64,000 nt of DNA from contig CAKRPS010000006.1 in NCBI GenBank assembly GCA_934385475.1, positions 23,286 to 87,285 on the forward strand. The letters are read 5' to 3'. Source of the stretch: an uncultured Lachnospiraceae bacterium. Lineage in GTDB: Bacteria; Bacillota; Clostridia; Lachnospirales; Lachnospiraceae. Both the position numbers and the translations under genes were made by a program. The notes beneath the pieces are model-generated. The model saw only the letters and a program-made list of their open reading frames with translations, was not told where the DNA came from and ran no database searches. This document shows positions 17,165-25,887 of the stretch, in pieces. The number at the start of each line of letters is the position of its first letter. Positions within the stretch are counted from its first letter, which is position 1.

Positions 17165-17980
17165 ATGATTCCGATTCCCAATACAGATCCCCAGAATATT
17201 CTAAAGGAGGTAGACTGCTTTGCCCTCGATATGGACGGCACGATCTATCTCGGAGAACAGTGGATTGACGGCGCGAAGGATTTCCTGCATGCCATTGAGG
17301 CTTCCGGCCGCAGCTATGTCTTTGTGACCAACAATTCCTCCAAGAATCCCGCAGTCTATGTGGAGAAGCTGGAGAGGATGGGACTGTCCGTGACAGAAGA
17401 TAAGATCGTGACCTCCGGGCAGGCAACCATCTGGTATCTCAAACAGCATTTTCCTGGGAAGAAGGTGTTTCTTCTGGGCAATCCGCTCTTACAGGAAGAA
17501 TTCATGCAGGAAGGAATCCAGCTTGAGGAAGAGCATCCCGATATCGTTGTGACGGCCTTTGACACCTCTCTTGATTATCTGAAGATGTGCCGGGTCTGCG
17601 ATCACGTGCGCGCCGGGCTGCCCTATCTGGCCACCCACCCCGACTATAACTGCCCGACCGAGACTGGCTTTATTCCAGATGCAGGCGCGATCCATGCCTT
17701 TATCAACGCATCGGCCTTCCGTTATCCGGATCGTATCATCGGCAAACCCAATGAGGATATCATTGCATATCTGAGCTCGCGTGTGCAGACACAGCGAAAC
17801 CGGATCGCCATGGTGGGAGACAGATTGTACACAGATATTGCAGCCGGAAGAAATAACGGACTGCAGAGCATACTGGTTCTGAGCGGTGAAGCACAGATGA
17901 GTGATGTGAAAGATTCTGAGGTACAGCCTCATCTCATCTTCAATTCCGTGAAGGAGATTATTCCGTTTTTACAACTTTAA
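17165..17980 (+). CDS. HAD-IIA family sugar phosphatase (NagD/PGP-like)
   Basis: 271-residue HAD-IIA hydrolase. Motif I is LDMDGTIYLG (nucleophile Asp22, acid Asp24), motif II VTNNSSKNP, motif III lies in GKPNEDI and motif IV is MVGDRLYTDI. A cap domain lies between motifs II and III, as in NagD and p-nitrophenylphosphatases. The physiological substrate is probably a sugar or glycolytic side-product phosphate, but cannot be read from sequence. A TACAAT -10 box at 17114-17119 lies 46 bases upstream. Confidence 0.9.
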   Translation: MIPIPNTDPQNILKEVDCFALDMDGTIYLGEQWIDGAKDFLHAIEASGRSYVFVTNNSSKNPAVYVEKLERMGLSVTEDKIVTSGQATIWYLKQHFPGKKVFLLGNPLLQEEFMQEGIQLEEEHPDIVVTAFDTSLDYLKMCRVCDHVRAGLPYLATHPDYNCPTETGFIPDAGAIHAFINASAFRYPDRIIGKPNEDIIAYLSSRVQTQRNRIAMVGDRLYTDIAAGRNNGLQSILVLSGEAQMSDVKDSEVQPHLIFNSVKEIIPFLQL

Positions 17981-18211
17981 TGCTCCCGAATTGCTCCGCA
18001 GCAAGCAGCTCGCGCAATTCTGCAAACATTCGGAATACGCTGATTTGCTGAGCAAATCGCTGCTTCCTCATGTTTGTGGGGCCTCAAGGTCATAAGCCTT
18101 ATCATGCAGGCATGAACAGCTTTATGACTTTGAGGCCCTGGCAGCATTATACATAGTGCACAAATCAGACGGCGGTTTTCTATGGAAAAGAGCAAAAATG
18201 TAAAAAGCATC
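17981..18211 (+). other. Non-coding spacer with a long imperfect inverted repeat
   Basis: No gene is seen here. GGGCCTCAAGGTCATAAG at 18079-18096 pairs with 18120-18138 (one wobble and one bulged base), and inside the loop TCATGC/GCATGA forms a second small hairpin. There is no T-tract after it on the plus strand, so it is not a classic terminator for the HAD gene, although it could work with Rho or be a small-RNA or repeat-family hairpin. Confidence 0.55.
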
Positions 18212-18300
18212 TTGCGAAATCAGGAAACCGGTGTTATGCTTATCTCAACTTAACGGAAACGTTACCGATAACGATACCGACATCGGTACCGAAACCGATA
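18212..18300 (+). promoter_or_regulatory. Promoter and LacI-type operators of the maltodextrin operon
   Basis: TTGCGA (18212-18217), 17-base spacer, TATGCT (18235-18240). Just downstream, CGGAAACGTTACCG at 18254-18267 is a near-perfect palindrome centred on AACGTT, the hallmark of LacI/GalR-family operators. A second palindromic zone follows: CGGTACCG at 18284-18291, inside ATCGGT/ACCGAT arms at 18282-18287 and 18294-18299, with ACCGATA repeated at 18264 and 18294. The operator lies over the expected transcript start, which fits repression by the LacI-family protein encoded at 23246. Confidence 0.65.
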
Positions 18301-18378
18301 CCAATGAGGTGGATGAGGAACGATTCTGAAGAGGGAACAAGTTATCAACAACATTTATTTTGGAAAGGGAGAGAAAAA

Positions 18379-19815
18379 ATGAAAAAGAAACTTGTAAGTT
18401 CTTTACTGTGTGCAGCAATGATTTCTTCTATGTTAGTTGGCTGTGGTTCTTCTGATAATGCACCGGCAGCAACCGATGCGGCAGCAGAGACAGAAACAAC
18501 CGAGACAGAAGCAACCGAGACAGAAGCAACAGACGCTGCTGACACAACAGCAGAAAGCACAGATACGGCATCTGCAGAGGGTGGTTCCGTATACTACCTG
18601 AACTTCAAACCGGAAGTAGACGATGCATGGCAGAAGATTGCAGCAGATTACACAGCATCTACCGGAGTAGAAGTAAAGGTTGTAACAGCTGCAAGCGGAA
18701 CATACGAAGAAGTACTGAAATCTGAGATCGCAGGAAGCGATGCACCGACACTGTTCCAGATCAACGGACCGATTGGTTACAATTCCTGGAAGGATTACTG
18801 CATGGATCTGTCTGATACAGAGCTGTTTAAGGATCTTTCCGATCAGAGCCTTGCTGTATATGGCGAGGATGGAAAGCCTTACGGTGTTCCTTACACAGTA
18901 GAGTCCTATGGTATCATTTACAATGATGCAATTATGCAGGCATACTTCGCAATGGATGGTGCAGTTGCAACCAGCATTGACGACATCAATAACTTCGATA
19001 CTTTAAAAGCAGTTGTAGAAGACATGCAGGCTAAGAAAGATGACCTTGGTATTGAAGGCGTATTTGCTTCCACCTCCTTACTTCCCGGTGAAGACTGGAG
19101 ATGGCAGACACACCTGGCAAACATTCCGGTATACTATGAGTTAAAAGACAAAGGTGTTTCTGATACAGATGCACTGGAGTTTACCTACAGCGACAACTAC
19201 AAGAACATCTTTGATCTTTACATCAACAACTCCACATGTGCACCTACTTTGTTAGGTAGCAAGGCAGTTACAGACTCCATGGCTGAGTTTGCACTTGGTG
19301 AGTGTGCAATGGTTCAGAACGGTAACTGGGCATGGGGCCAGATCTCTGAAGTAGATGGCAACACAGTTAAGGAAGAGGATGTTAAGTTCATGCCTATCTA
19401 CACAGGTGTGAAGGGTGAAGAGAATCAGGGATTATGTACCGGTACAGAAAACTTCTGGTGCATCAACAGCCAGGCTGATCCTGCTGATATCCAGGCTACA
19501 GAAGATTTCGTAGCATGGCTGATCACCTCTGATGAAGGTAAGGACATCATGGTTAACACACTCGGAAATGCCGCTCCGTTCTCTACATTCGGCGATGACG
19601 AGAAGCCTACCGATCCGCTTGCAAAAGAAATGTATCGTTACATGGAAAATGGCAAGACATCTGTAAGCTGGAACTTCACAATCTTCCCGAGCCAGGATTT
19701 CAAGGATGACTTTGGTGCAGCTCTTCTTGAGTACTGCAACGGCAACATGACATGGGATGATGTTAAGAACACAGTTGTTACAAGATGGGCAGAGGAGAAA
19801 GCAGCAACCAAATAA
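18379..19815 (+). CDS. Maltodextrin-type ABC transporter substrate-binding lipoprotein
   Basis: 478-residue extracellular solute-binding protein, family 1 (MalE-like). A signal peptide ends in the lipobox LVGC with Cys22 as the lipid-anchored residue. A Thr/Glu/Ala-rich linker (residues 30-70) contains ETEAT repeats, then the periplasmic-binding fold runs to the C-terminus. The frame is open from 18304, but ATG 18379 follows GGAAAGGGAG and starts the signal peptide. Two permease genes and malQ follow, so maltodextrin or another alpha-glucan oligosaccharide is the likely ligand. Confidence 0.9.
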   Translation: MKKKLVSSLLCAAMISSMLVGCGSSDNAPAATDAAAETETTETEATETEATDAADTTAESTDTASAEGGSVYYLNFKPEVDDAWQKIAADYTASTGVEVKVVTAASGTYEEVLKSEIAGSDAPTLFQINGPIGYNSWKDYCMDLSDTELFKDLSDQSLAVYGEDGKPYGVPYTVESYGIIYNDAIMQAYFAMDGAVATSIDDINNFDTLKAVVEDMQAKKDDLGIEGVFASTSLLPGEDWRWQTHLANIPVYYELKDKGVSDTDALEFTYSDNYKNIFDLYINNSTCAPTLLGSKAVTDSMAEFALGECAMVQNGNWAWGQISEVDGNTVKEEDVKFMPIYTGVKGEENQGLCTGTENFWCINSQADPADIQATEDFVAWLITSDEGKDIMVNTLGNAAPFSTFGDDEKPTDPLAKEMYRYMENGKTSVSWNFTIFPSQDFKDDFGAALLEYCNGNMTWDDVKNTVVTRWAEEKAATK

Positions 19816-19863
19816 GGAAACTGAGATCTGCGATTAAGTAAAAACTACACAATGAAATTTTGG

Positions 19864-19897
19864 GAAGCGCTTCGCGGCTTGGAGCTGCGGGCGCTTC
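19864..19897 (+). promoter_or_regulatory. Stem-loop between binding-protein and permease genes
   Basis: GAAGCGC (19864-19870) pairs with GCGCTTC (19891-19897), and CGCGGCT with AGCTGCG inside it. Only TTCTTG follows, not a real T-tract. Such hairpins between malE-like and malF-like genes commonly stabilise upstream mRNA or give partial termination so the binding protein is made in excess. Confidence 0.6.
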
Positions 19898-19952
19898 TTG
19901 AATGAGAAGAGAAATAGAAATAGTCTGATTATGAAAGGAGTCCGGCAAGCAT

Positions 19953-20798
19953 ATGGAAAAGACATTAAAAAAATACTTTCTTGTATTTACTTTACCAACA
20001 CTCATTGCGTTTGCCTTTGCTTTTATTATTCCATTTATTCAGGGCATTTACCTGTCCTTCTGTGAGTTCTCAACGGTAAAGAACGCTAAATTTGTCGGCC
20101 TGGAGAATTACAAATTAGCGTTTTCAAGTGGACAGGGATTTTTAAGCGCGATGGGATTCACAGCACTGTTTACAGTAGTGAGTGTCCTGTCGATCAACAT
20201 TTTAGCTTTCTGTATAGCACTTCTGCTGACCAGAAAGATCAAAGGAACTAATATTTTCCGTACTGTATTTTTTATGCCAAACCTGATTGGTGGTATCGTA
20301 CTCGGTTATACATGGCAGCAGATGATCAATGCGGTTCTGTACCGCTATGAGACAACGATCGTGGCAAGTGCCAAGTATGGTTTCTGGGGTTTGGTAATCC
20401 TGATGAACTGGCAAATGATTGGTTACATGATGATTATCTATATAGCAGGTCTTCAGAATGTACCCACTGATCTGATAGAAGCCGCCGAGATTGACGGCGC
20501 AACCTCATGGCAGACACTGATCAAGGTGAAACTGCCTATGGTAATGAGTTCTGTTACTATCTGCGTATTTTTGACACTGTCGAACAGCTTTAAGCTCTTC
20601 GACCAGAACAAGGCACTGACAAACGGTGCTCCGATGAACAAGACCCAGATGCTTGCATTGAACATTTATGATACCTTCTACGGCAAGACCGGATACGAGG
20701 GCGTAGGACAGGCGAAGGCAGTGATCTTCTTCATTCTGGTAGCGGTTATCGCACTTTGTCAGCTTGCATTTACAAGAAGTAAGGAGGTAGAACAATAA
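19953..20798 (+). CDS. Sugar ABC transporter permease (MalF/UgpA type)
   Basis: 281-residue inner-membrane protein with six predicted transmembrane helices and the cytoplasmic EAA loop EAAEIDGATSWQTLIKVKLP that docks the ATPase. The N-terminus enters the membrane at once, without the long MalF periplasmic insertion, as is usual in Gram-positive bacteria. AAAGGAG precedes the start. Its stop overlaps the next permease start by one base (TAATG). No ATPase gene is present in the cluster. Confidence 0.92.
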   Translation: MEKTLKKYFLVFTLPTLIAFAFAFIIPFIQGIYLSFCEFSTVKNAKFVGLENYKLAFSSGQGFLSAMGFTALFTVVSVLSINILAFCIALLLTRKIKGTNIFRTVFFMPNLIGGIVLGYTWQQMINAVLYRYETTIVASAKYGFWGLVILMNWQMIGYMMIIYIAGLQNVPTDLIEAAEIDGATSWQTLIKVKLPMVMSSVTICVFLTLSNSFKLFDQNKALTNGAPMNKTQMLALNIYDTFYGKTGYEGVGQAKAVIFFILVAVIALCQLAFTRSKEVEQ

Positions 20799-21646
20799 TG
20801 GCACAAGCGAAATCAACCAAGTTTGCAAACAAAATCTTTTTCGTATTACTGCTTATTTTTACAGTTATTGTATTATACCCGTTATTCTTCATTGTAAATA
20901 ACTCTTTTAAAGGAAAATTTTTCATCAGTAAAGATCCCTTTGGACTGCCTAACAGCGAGACCTTTTCCGGACTGACCAACTATGTGAACGGACTGGTTAA
21001 GACAGGTCTTCTCTCGGCGATCGGATGGTCCTTCTTTATCACGATCATTTCAGTAATTTTGCTGATTGTATTTACCTCGATGACTGCTTACTATATTACA
21101 AGAGTAAAATCCAAAGTGACGACCATACTGTACTATATGTTTGCATTTTCCATGATCGTTCCTTTCCAAATGGTAATGTTCACGATGACGAATCTGGCAG
21201 ATACCTTCCATCTGAAAAACCCGCTCGGTATGTGTGTTTTGTATCTGGGATTTGGAGCAGGTCTTTCGATCTTCATGTTTTCCGGTTTCATCAAATCAGT
21301 TCCGATTGAGATCGAAGAGGCAGCTATGATCGATGGATGTACACCGCTGCAGACATTCTTTGGTGTAGTGTTCCCGATCCTGAAGCCTACGGCAATCACG
21401 GTAGCGATCCTGAATGCTATGTGGATCTGGAACGACTTCCTTCTTCCTTATCTGGTAATCGGTATCAGCACAAAGTATAAAACCATCCCGGTTGTAGTAC
21501 AGATGCTGGTAGGTTCCAACGGTAACAAGGATATGGGAGCGTTGATGGCAATGCTGGTTCTGTCGATCATTCCGATCGTCATCTTCTACATGGCATGTCA
21601 GAAATACATCATTGAAGGTGTTGTCGCAGGAGCTGTCAAAGGCTAA
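20798..21646 (+). CDS. Sugar ABC transporter permease (MalG/UgpE type)
   Basis: 282-residue partner permease with six transmembrane helices and the EAA motif EEAAMIDGCTPLQTFFGVV. Its start codon overlaps the stop of the first permease, which gives translational coupling and equal amounts. The two would form the heterodimeric channel receiving sugar from the lipoprotein at 18379. The ATPase is presumably a shared MsmX-type protein encoded elsewhere; that is inference from the absence of one here. Confidence 0.92.
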   Translation: MAQAKSTKFANKIFFVLLLIFTVIVLYPLFFIVNNSFKGKFFISKDPFGLPNSETFSGLTNYVNGLVKTGLLSAIGWSFFITIISVILLIVFTSMTAYYITRVKSKVTTILYYMFAFSMIVPFQMVMFTMTNLADTFHLKNPLGMCVLYLGFGAGLSIFMFSGFIKSVPIEIEEAAMIDGCTPLQTFFGVVFPILKPTAITVAILNAMWIWNDFLLPYLVIGISTKYKTIPVVVQMLVGSNGNKDMGALMAMLVLSIIPIVIFYMACQKYIIEGVVAGAVKG

Positions 21647-21658
21647 TACAATTATCTT

Positions 21659-21728
21659 GTCTGATACGGTAAAAAATAGTAAAATAGTAACAAATAGCAC
21701 TACTAGACAGACTTTTACCGGATCAGGC
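21659..21728 (+). promoter_or_regulatory. Long-loop inverted repeat upstream of malQ
   Basis: GTCTGATACGGTAAAA (21659-21674) and TTTTACCGGATCAGGC (21713-21728) are complementary at 14 of 16 positions around a 38-base AT-rich loop (AAATAGT and AAATAGC motifs). The absence of a T-tract argues against a terminator. The two arms could be paired operator half-sites or an RNA hairpin controlling malQ translation. It fills most of the 109-base malG-malQ gap. Confidence 0.5.
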
Positions 21729-21755
21729 ACAGAGTTTTGAAAGGATTTTAGAGCT

Positions 21756-23237
21756 ATGAGAAGAAGTGGTGTTTTGATGCCGATCTCCAGCATCCCATCC
21801 ACATATGGAATCGGAACCTTTTCAGCGCAGGCATACGAGTTTGTGGATATGCTGGAAAAGGCGGGACAATCCTACTGGCAGATCCTGCCGCTCGGCCCGA
21901 CCGGATATGGAGATTCTCCTTATCAGTCGTTTTCTACCTTTGCAGGGAATCCGTACTATATTGATCTGGAAGCGTTGATTGAAAAGGGATGGCTGACAAA
22001 GGCAGAGTGTGATCAGTATGACTTTGGCGACAATGATGAATATATAGATTATGAGAAAATCTATCTTTCCCGGTTTAAGGTATTAAGGAAGGCGTTCCAA
22101 AACAGTGGAATCGAGAAGGAAGAAGAGTTTATACAGTTTTGTGAGCAGAATGCTTACTGGTTGGATGACTACGCGCTTTATATGGCGGTCAAAAATTCTT
22201 TTGACGGCAAAAGCTGGAGCGAGTGGGATGAGGGTATCCGTCTCCGGAAGCCAGAGGCGATGGCAGCGTACCGTGAAAAGTTTTCAGAGGAGATCTGTTT
22301 CTACCAGTTTCAACAGTATCTGTTTGCAAAGCAGTGGATGGATCTGAAAAAGTATGCAAACGATAAAAAGATTGAGATCATCGGAGACATTCCGATATAT
22401 GTAGCATTTGACAGTGCAGATACGTGGGCAAATCCGGAGCTTTTCCAGCTGGATGAGGACTTGATACCGATTGCGGTGGCAGGATGCCCGCCGGATGCTT
22501 TCTCTGCAACAGGACAGCTTTGGGGGAACCCGCTGTACCGGTGGGAGTATCACAAGGAAACGGAATATGCGTGGTGGATGAGACGGATCGCGTATTGCTA
22601 TGCTCTTTATGATGTCGTCAGAATTGATCATTTCCGTGGATTTGATGAGTACTATTCCATTCCTTACGGAGATCCGACCGCAGAGTTCGGACATTGGGAA
22701 AAGGGACCCGGATATGATATTTTCAAGACTATGAAGGCAAAGCTTGGAAATAGGGCAGTGATCGCGGAGGATCTCGGATTCCTGACTGATACGGTTATCA
22801 AGCTGGTCAAAAAGACAGGCTACCCGGGAATGAAGATTTTGCAGTTTGCGTTTGACTCAAGAGAAGAGAGTGACTATCTGCCGCATAATTACACGGCAAA
22901 TAGTATCGTTTATACGGGAACGCATGACAATGATACGACGGTTGGCTGGTTTGAGAAACTGAACCGTAAGGATAAGGCTTTTGCCAAGAAATATTTGAAT
23001 ATCCGATCAAATAAGGATGCACAGTGGGCATTTATCCGTGCAGCACTTGCCAGCGTATCGGATACCTGCATCATTCCGATACAGGATTATCTGGGGCTTG
23101 GCACAGAGGCGAGGATCAATATGCCGTCCACACTCGGTACGAACTGGAAGTGGAGAATGCTTCCCGGACAGTTTACCGGAGAACTTGCGGCAAAAATGTC
23201 TGATATGACAAAATTATACGGCAGAGCAAGAAGATAG
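21756..23237 (+). CDS. malQ: 4-alpha-glucanotransferase (amylomaltase, GH77)
   Basis: 493-residue cytoplasmic enzyme that disproportionates maltodextrins, releasing glucose and longer chains for phosphorylase. The GH77 hallmarks are present: GYGDSPYQSFSTFAGNPYYI near residue 50, VRIDHFRGFDEYY with the nucleophile Asp, VIAEDLGFL with the acid/base Glu, and GTHDNDT with the third carboxylate. GAAAGGA precedes the start. It follows the transporter genes and is followed 9 bases later by the LacI regulator, so it belongs to the maltodextrin unit. Confidence 0.95.
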   Translation: MRRSGVLMPISSIPSTYGIGTFSAQAYEFVDMLEKAGQSYWQILPLGPTGYGDSPYQSFSTFAGNPYYIDLEALIEKGWLTKAECDQYDFGDNDEYIDYEKIYLSRFKVLRKAFQNSGIEKEEEFIQFCEQNAYWLDDYALYMAVKNSFDGKSWSEWDEGIRLRKPEAMAAYREKFSEEICFYQFQQYLFAKQWMDLKKYANDKKIEIIGDIPIYVAFDSADTWANPELFQLDEDLIPIAVAGCPPDAFSATGQLWGNPLYRWEYHKETEYAWWMRRIAYCYALYDVVRIDHFRGFDEYYSIPYGDPTAEFGHWEKGPGYDIFKTMKAKLGNRAVIAEDLGFLTDTVIKLVKKTGYPGMKILQFAFDSREESDYLPHNYTANSIVYTGTHDNDTTVGWFEKLNRKDKAFAKKYLNIRSNKDAQWAFIRAALASVSDTCIIPIQDYLGLGTEARINMPSTLGTNWKWRMLPGQFTGELAAKMSDMTKLYGRARR

Positions 23238-23245
23238 GAAGACAA

Positions 23246-24283
23246 ATGGCTGAAATAACGATCAGGGATATAGCAAAAAAATGTGGGGTGGGAGTCAGTA
23301 CCGTCTCGAGAGCCATCAATAATCACCCGGACATCAATCCGGAAACTAAAAAGATGATTATGGATGTGATCGCGGAAACCGGCTTCATCCCAAATAACAG
23401 TGCAAGAAACCTGAAGAGGACGGATGCAAAATGTATCGCCGTTCTCGTCAAGGGTATTACCAATCCCTTTTTCAGCAATATGATCCGTATTATTGAGGAA
23501 GAAACGCAGCGGAGCCGTTATGCACTGGTGCTGCGGCATGTAGAACCACATGAGGATGAGGTCGATGTTGCCCTGGAATTGGAGAAGGAGAAAAGACTCC
23601 GGGGCATCGTCTTTCTGGGCGGTCGCTTTGCCCATTCACGGGAGAAGATCAGCAAGCTGAATGTACCGTTTATTTTCAGTACCATCAGCGTGTCCGTGTC
23701 AGGAAGTCTGGGAAAACTCGATTTCTCCAGCATTGCGGTGGATGATATGATGGAAAGCCGGAAGATGACGGAGTATCTGTTGGGGCTTGGACACAGAGAA
23801 ATCGCTATTATTGCGGAGCGCCCCGAAGAACCGATTGGACGGCTGCGTGTAGATGGATACAGGCAGGCATTTGCGGAGCGGAATCTCGAGGTGCCGGAAG
23901 AACTGATCTGCTATGTGCAGGATAATATAGAATATTACTCTATGGAAAACGGATATATTACCACGAAGAAGCTTCTGGAGTCGGGAAGAAAGATTACGGC
24001 GATCTTTGCGACAGCGGATTCGCTGGCGATCGGAGCGTGCAGAGCCGTTCTGGAGGCAGGAAAAAGGATTCCGGAGGATATTTCGGTGGCCGGTTTTGAT
24101 GGAATTGAGATGGGAGAATACTATAACCCGAAGCTTACGACCATGAAACAGCCGGTTGAGAAGATGGCAAAGGACAGTATCAGGCTGCTTTTGGATGTCA
24201 TCGCAAAGAGACAGGAGCCGCAGCATCGGATCTTCCCTGCGGAGCTCACGGTCAGAGAGTCCACAGGGCCTTGTCCGGACTGA
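23246..24283 (+). CDS. LacI/GalR family transcriptional regulator (MalR-like)
   Basis: 345 residues. The N-terminal helix-turn-helix reads TIRDIAKKCGVGVSTVSRAI, the hinge NNSARNLKR, and the rest is the periplasmic-binding-like effector domain (LIxxVSVAGFDGIE type motif near residue 285). It is encoded directly behind malQ, so it most likely controls the transporter-malQ operon from the operator at 18254-18267 in response to a maltodextrin or a catabolite signal. It converges on the CYTH gene with 6 bases between stops. Confidence 0.92.
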   Translation: MAEITIRDIAKKCGVGVSTVSRAINNHPDINPETKKMIMDVIAETGFIPNNSARNLKRTDAKCIAVLVKGITNPFFSNMIRIIEEETQRSRYALVLRHVEPHEDEVDVALELEKEKRLRGIVFLGGRFAHSREKISKLNVPFIFSTISVSVSGSLGKLDFSSIAVDDMMESRKMTEYLLGLGHREIAIIAERPEEPIGRLRVDGYRQAFAERNLEVPEELICYVQDNIEYYSMENGYITTKKLLESGRKITAIFATADSLAIGACRAVLEAGKRIPEDISVAGFDGIEMGEYYNPKLTTMKQPVEKMAKDSIRLLLDVIAKRQEPQHRIFPAELTVRESTGPCPD

Positions 24284-24289
24284 TGACAT

Positions 24290-24739
24290 TTATTTTTTAC
24301 GACTTAAATTGGAATTGTGATAGGCAGGATCGTTTGTTACATCTTGATCAAACCAGTCAAGAGGTGCGAACGTTTCTGCCGTTTCTTTATCCGGGAATTC
24401 TACCTCTGCAATGATGAGGGGAGCAAAGGGCTTATCAAAAATGTCAAGTTCGACGCAAAGGGAACTGTCCCTGATCGGAATGACATAGCGTTTTTTGGAG
24501 ATAATGTTTCCGTCTGCTTTTTCGCGGAGATGATAGTAGGAGACCTCGTTCAGAGGCAGGTTGTACTCTTCGCGCATCAGAAGTCCTTTTCCCTTATAAG
24601 TCATATAAAATTCGTCATCCTGACGGCGGACCCTTATAACAGGGTCTGTGTTCAGATAGGCCTGCTCAATGAGATGGCAGGGATATGAGTCCAGATTTTC
24701 AGGCAGCTTCCTGACAGTAAATTTGCGTTCGATTTCCAT
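24290..24739 (-). CDS. CYTH domain protein (triphosphate tunnel metalloenzyme)
   Basis: 149 residues beginning with the diagnostic EIERKF at residues 2-7 and carrying the alternating charged strands of the eight-stranded tunnel (VIRVRRQDD, MTYKGKG, SKKRYVIP, CVELDIFD, IAEVEFPD). Bacterial members hydrolyse inorganic tripolyphosphate or thiamine triphosphate, or make cyclic AMP; which applies here cannot be told. GAAAGGT precedes the start. Its promoter region is shared, divergently, with the DJ-1 gene. Confidence 0.9.
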   Translation of the reverse strand: MEIERKFTVRKLPENLDSYPCHLIEQAYLNTDPVIRVRRQDDEFYMTYKGKGLLMREEYNLPLNEVSYYHLREKADGNIISKKRYVIPIRDSSLCVELDIFDKPFAPLIIAEVEFPDKETAETFAPLDWFDQDVTNDPAYHNSNLSRKK

Positions 24740-24815
24740 GGGTGAGACCTTTCTGGTTTATTTTTTGGATCGCGTAACAGAGTGATCACAATATCTCTTT
24801 CACACATTTATTTTA

Positions 24816-24829
24816 TATAGTACACTATA
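24816..24829. promoter_or_regulatory. Inverted repeat in the CYTH/DJ-1 divergent promoter region
   Basis: TATAGT-AC-ACTATA forms 6-base inverted arms inside an AT-rich stretch. TATAGT may itself be a -10 box for either gene. No confident -35 box was found. Confidence 0.3.
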
Positions 24830-24881
24830 CATAAAATATACCTTTTAATAAGGATATGCAATGGTTAAGGAGGAAAAGAAG

Positions 24882-25442
24882 ATGGACAGACTGGCAATCT
24901 TTTTTGGAACAGGATATGAAGAGATCGAGGCACTGACGGTAGTGGATATACTGCGCAGAGCCGGTGTGGAGATCAAGATGGTATCGATTACGGGGCAGAG
25001 ACAGGTTACCGGCTCACATGGGATCTGTGTGGAGATGGATCAGCTGCTGGAGGAGACTGACTTCTCGCAGCTTACGGGAATCGTATTACCGGGAGGAATG
25101 CCGGGTACAAAGAATCTGGAGGCCTGCGAGGCACTGATGGAGCAGGTTGATAATTTTGTGAAAGAACAAAAGCTTGTCGCAGCGATCTGTGCGGCACCGA
25201 GCATCCTGGGACACCGCGGACACCTGCAGGGGAAAAATGCCTGCATTTTCCCGGGAATGGAGGAACATCTCAAGGGAGCAAAGGTTGTGATGGATATGCC
25301 CGCAGTAGCCGACGGCAGGATTATTACCGGCCGTGGAATGGGCGCAGCGATCCCGTTTGGACTTAAGATCCAGGAGCTTCTTCTGGGAAGAGGCAGTGCG
25401 GAAGAGATGGCAGAGCGCATCGTATTTAAGGGCGCATTTTAA
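24882..25442 (+). CDS. DJ-1/PfpI family protein (ThiJ-like)
   Basis: 186-residue DJ-1 superfamily protein. The nucleophile Cys103 sits in the elbow AAICAAPSIL, and GYEEIEA supplies the conserved Glu near residue 16. HRGHLQGKNACIFPGMEE is typical of the DJ-1/YajL branch, whose members protect against glyoxals or act as chaperones; the exact activity is debated. An upstream ATG at 24861 exists, but it overlaps the AAGGAGG ribosome site (24867-24873) that serves ATG 24882, so 24882 was chosen. Confidence 0.92.
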   Translation: MDRLAIFFGTGYEEIEALTVVDILRRAGVEIKMVSITGQRQVTGSHGICVEMDQLLEETDFSQLTGIVLPGGMPGTKNLEACEALMEQVDNFVKEQKLVAAICAAPSILGHRGHLQGKNACIFPGMEEHLKGAKVVMDMPAVADGRIITGRGMGAAIPFGLKIQELLLGRGSAEEMAERIVFKGAF

Positions 25443-25629
25443 AACCAAAACTTTCCATAATAATTTATTTCATTCCGAACATACTAACATCAAGATAAGC
25501 GATCAAGTTCACGTTTATTTCGGAGATGCTTCTGAACATATTCAGAAAGACAGACTGGGGTAGGCGCAGAACACAGGCGCTTATCTCAAAATAAAGAAAA
25601 CTATGAAAAGTATTTCGGAGGTGAAAGAA
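25443..25629 (+). other. Intergenic region before the spore protein gene
   Basis: No gene is seen. It holds a 16-base palindrome TCTGAACATATTCAGA (25531-25546) and a short GCGC-armed hairpin at about 25563-25580. A forespore (sigma-G) promoter is expected in front of a spore-protein gene, but no convincing match was identified by eye. Confidence 0.4.
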
Positions 25630-25830
25630 ATGGCAAGTAACAAGACAAATAGAGTAGAGGTTCCTGAAGCTAAGGCAGCAATGGATCGTTTCAAGACTGA
25701 GGTTGCATCTGAGTTAGGTGTAAACCTGAAGGAAGGTTACAATGGTGACCTCACATCCAAGGAAGCCGGTTCTATCGGTGGCGAGATGGTTCGTAGAATG
25801 ATCAAGAAGCAGGAAGAGCAGATGAAATAA
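25630..25830 (+). CDS. Alpha/beta-type small acid-soluble spore protein
   Basis: 66 residues. TEVASELGVNL contains the GPR protease cleavage region (Glu-Val-Ala-Ser-Glu) and DLTSKEAGSIGGEMVRRMIK is the conserved DNA-binding helix. These proteins coat spore DNA in the A-form and protect it from UV and heat. The frame begins at 25603, but ATG 25630 follows GGAGGTG and gives the standard family length. It is a single gene with its own terminator, as expected for an ssp gene, and is direct evidence that the organism can sporulate. Confidence 0.95.
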   Translation: MASNKTNRVEVPEAKAAMDRFKTEVASELGVNLKEGYNGDLTSKEAGSIGGEMVRRMIKKQEEQMK

Positions 25831-25845
25831 GCATCTGTGCTGATT

Positions 25846-25878
25846 ACAACCCGTCTGGAAACAGGCGGGTTGTTTTTT
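25846..25878 (+). terminator. Terminator of the spore protein gene
   Basis: ACAACCCGTCTG (25846-25857), GAAA loop, CAGGCGGGTTGT (25862-25873), then five T. Twelve pairs including one wobble. Confidence 0.92.
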
Positions 25879-25887
25879 ATGGAGCAC

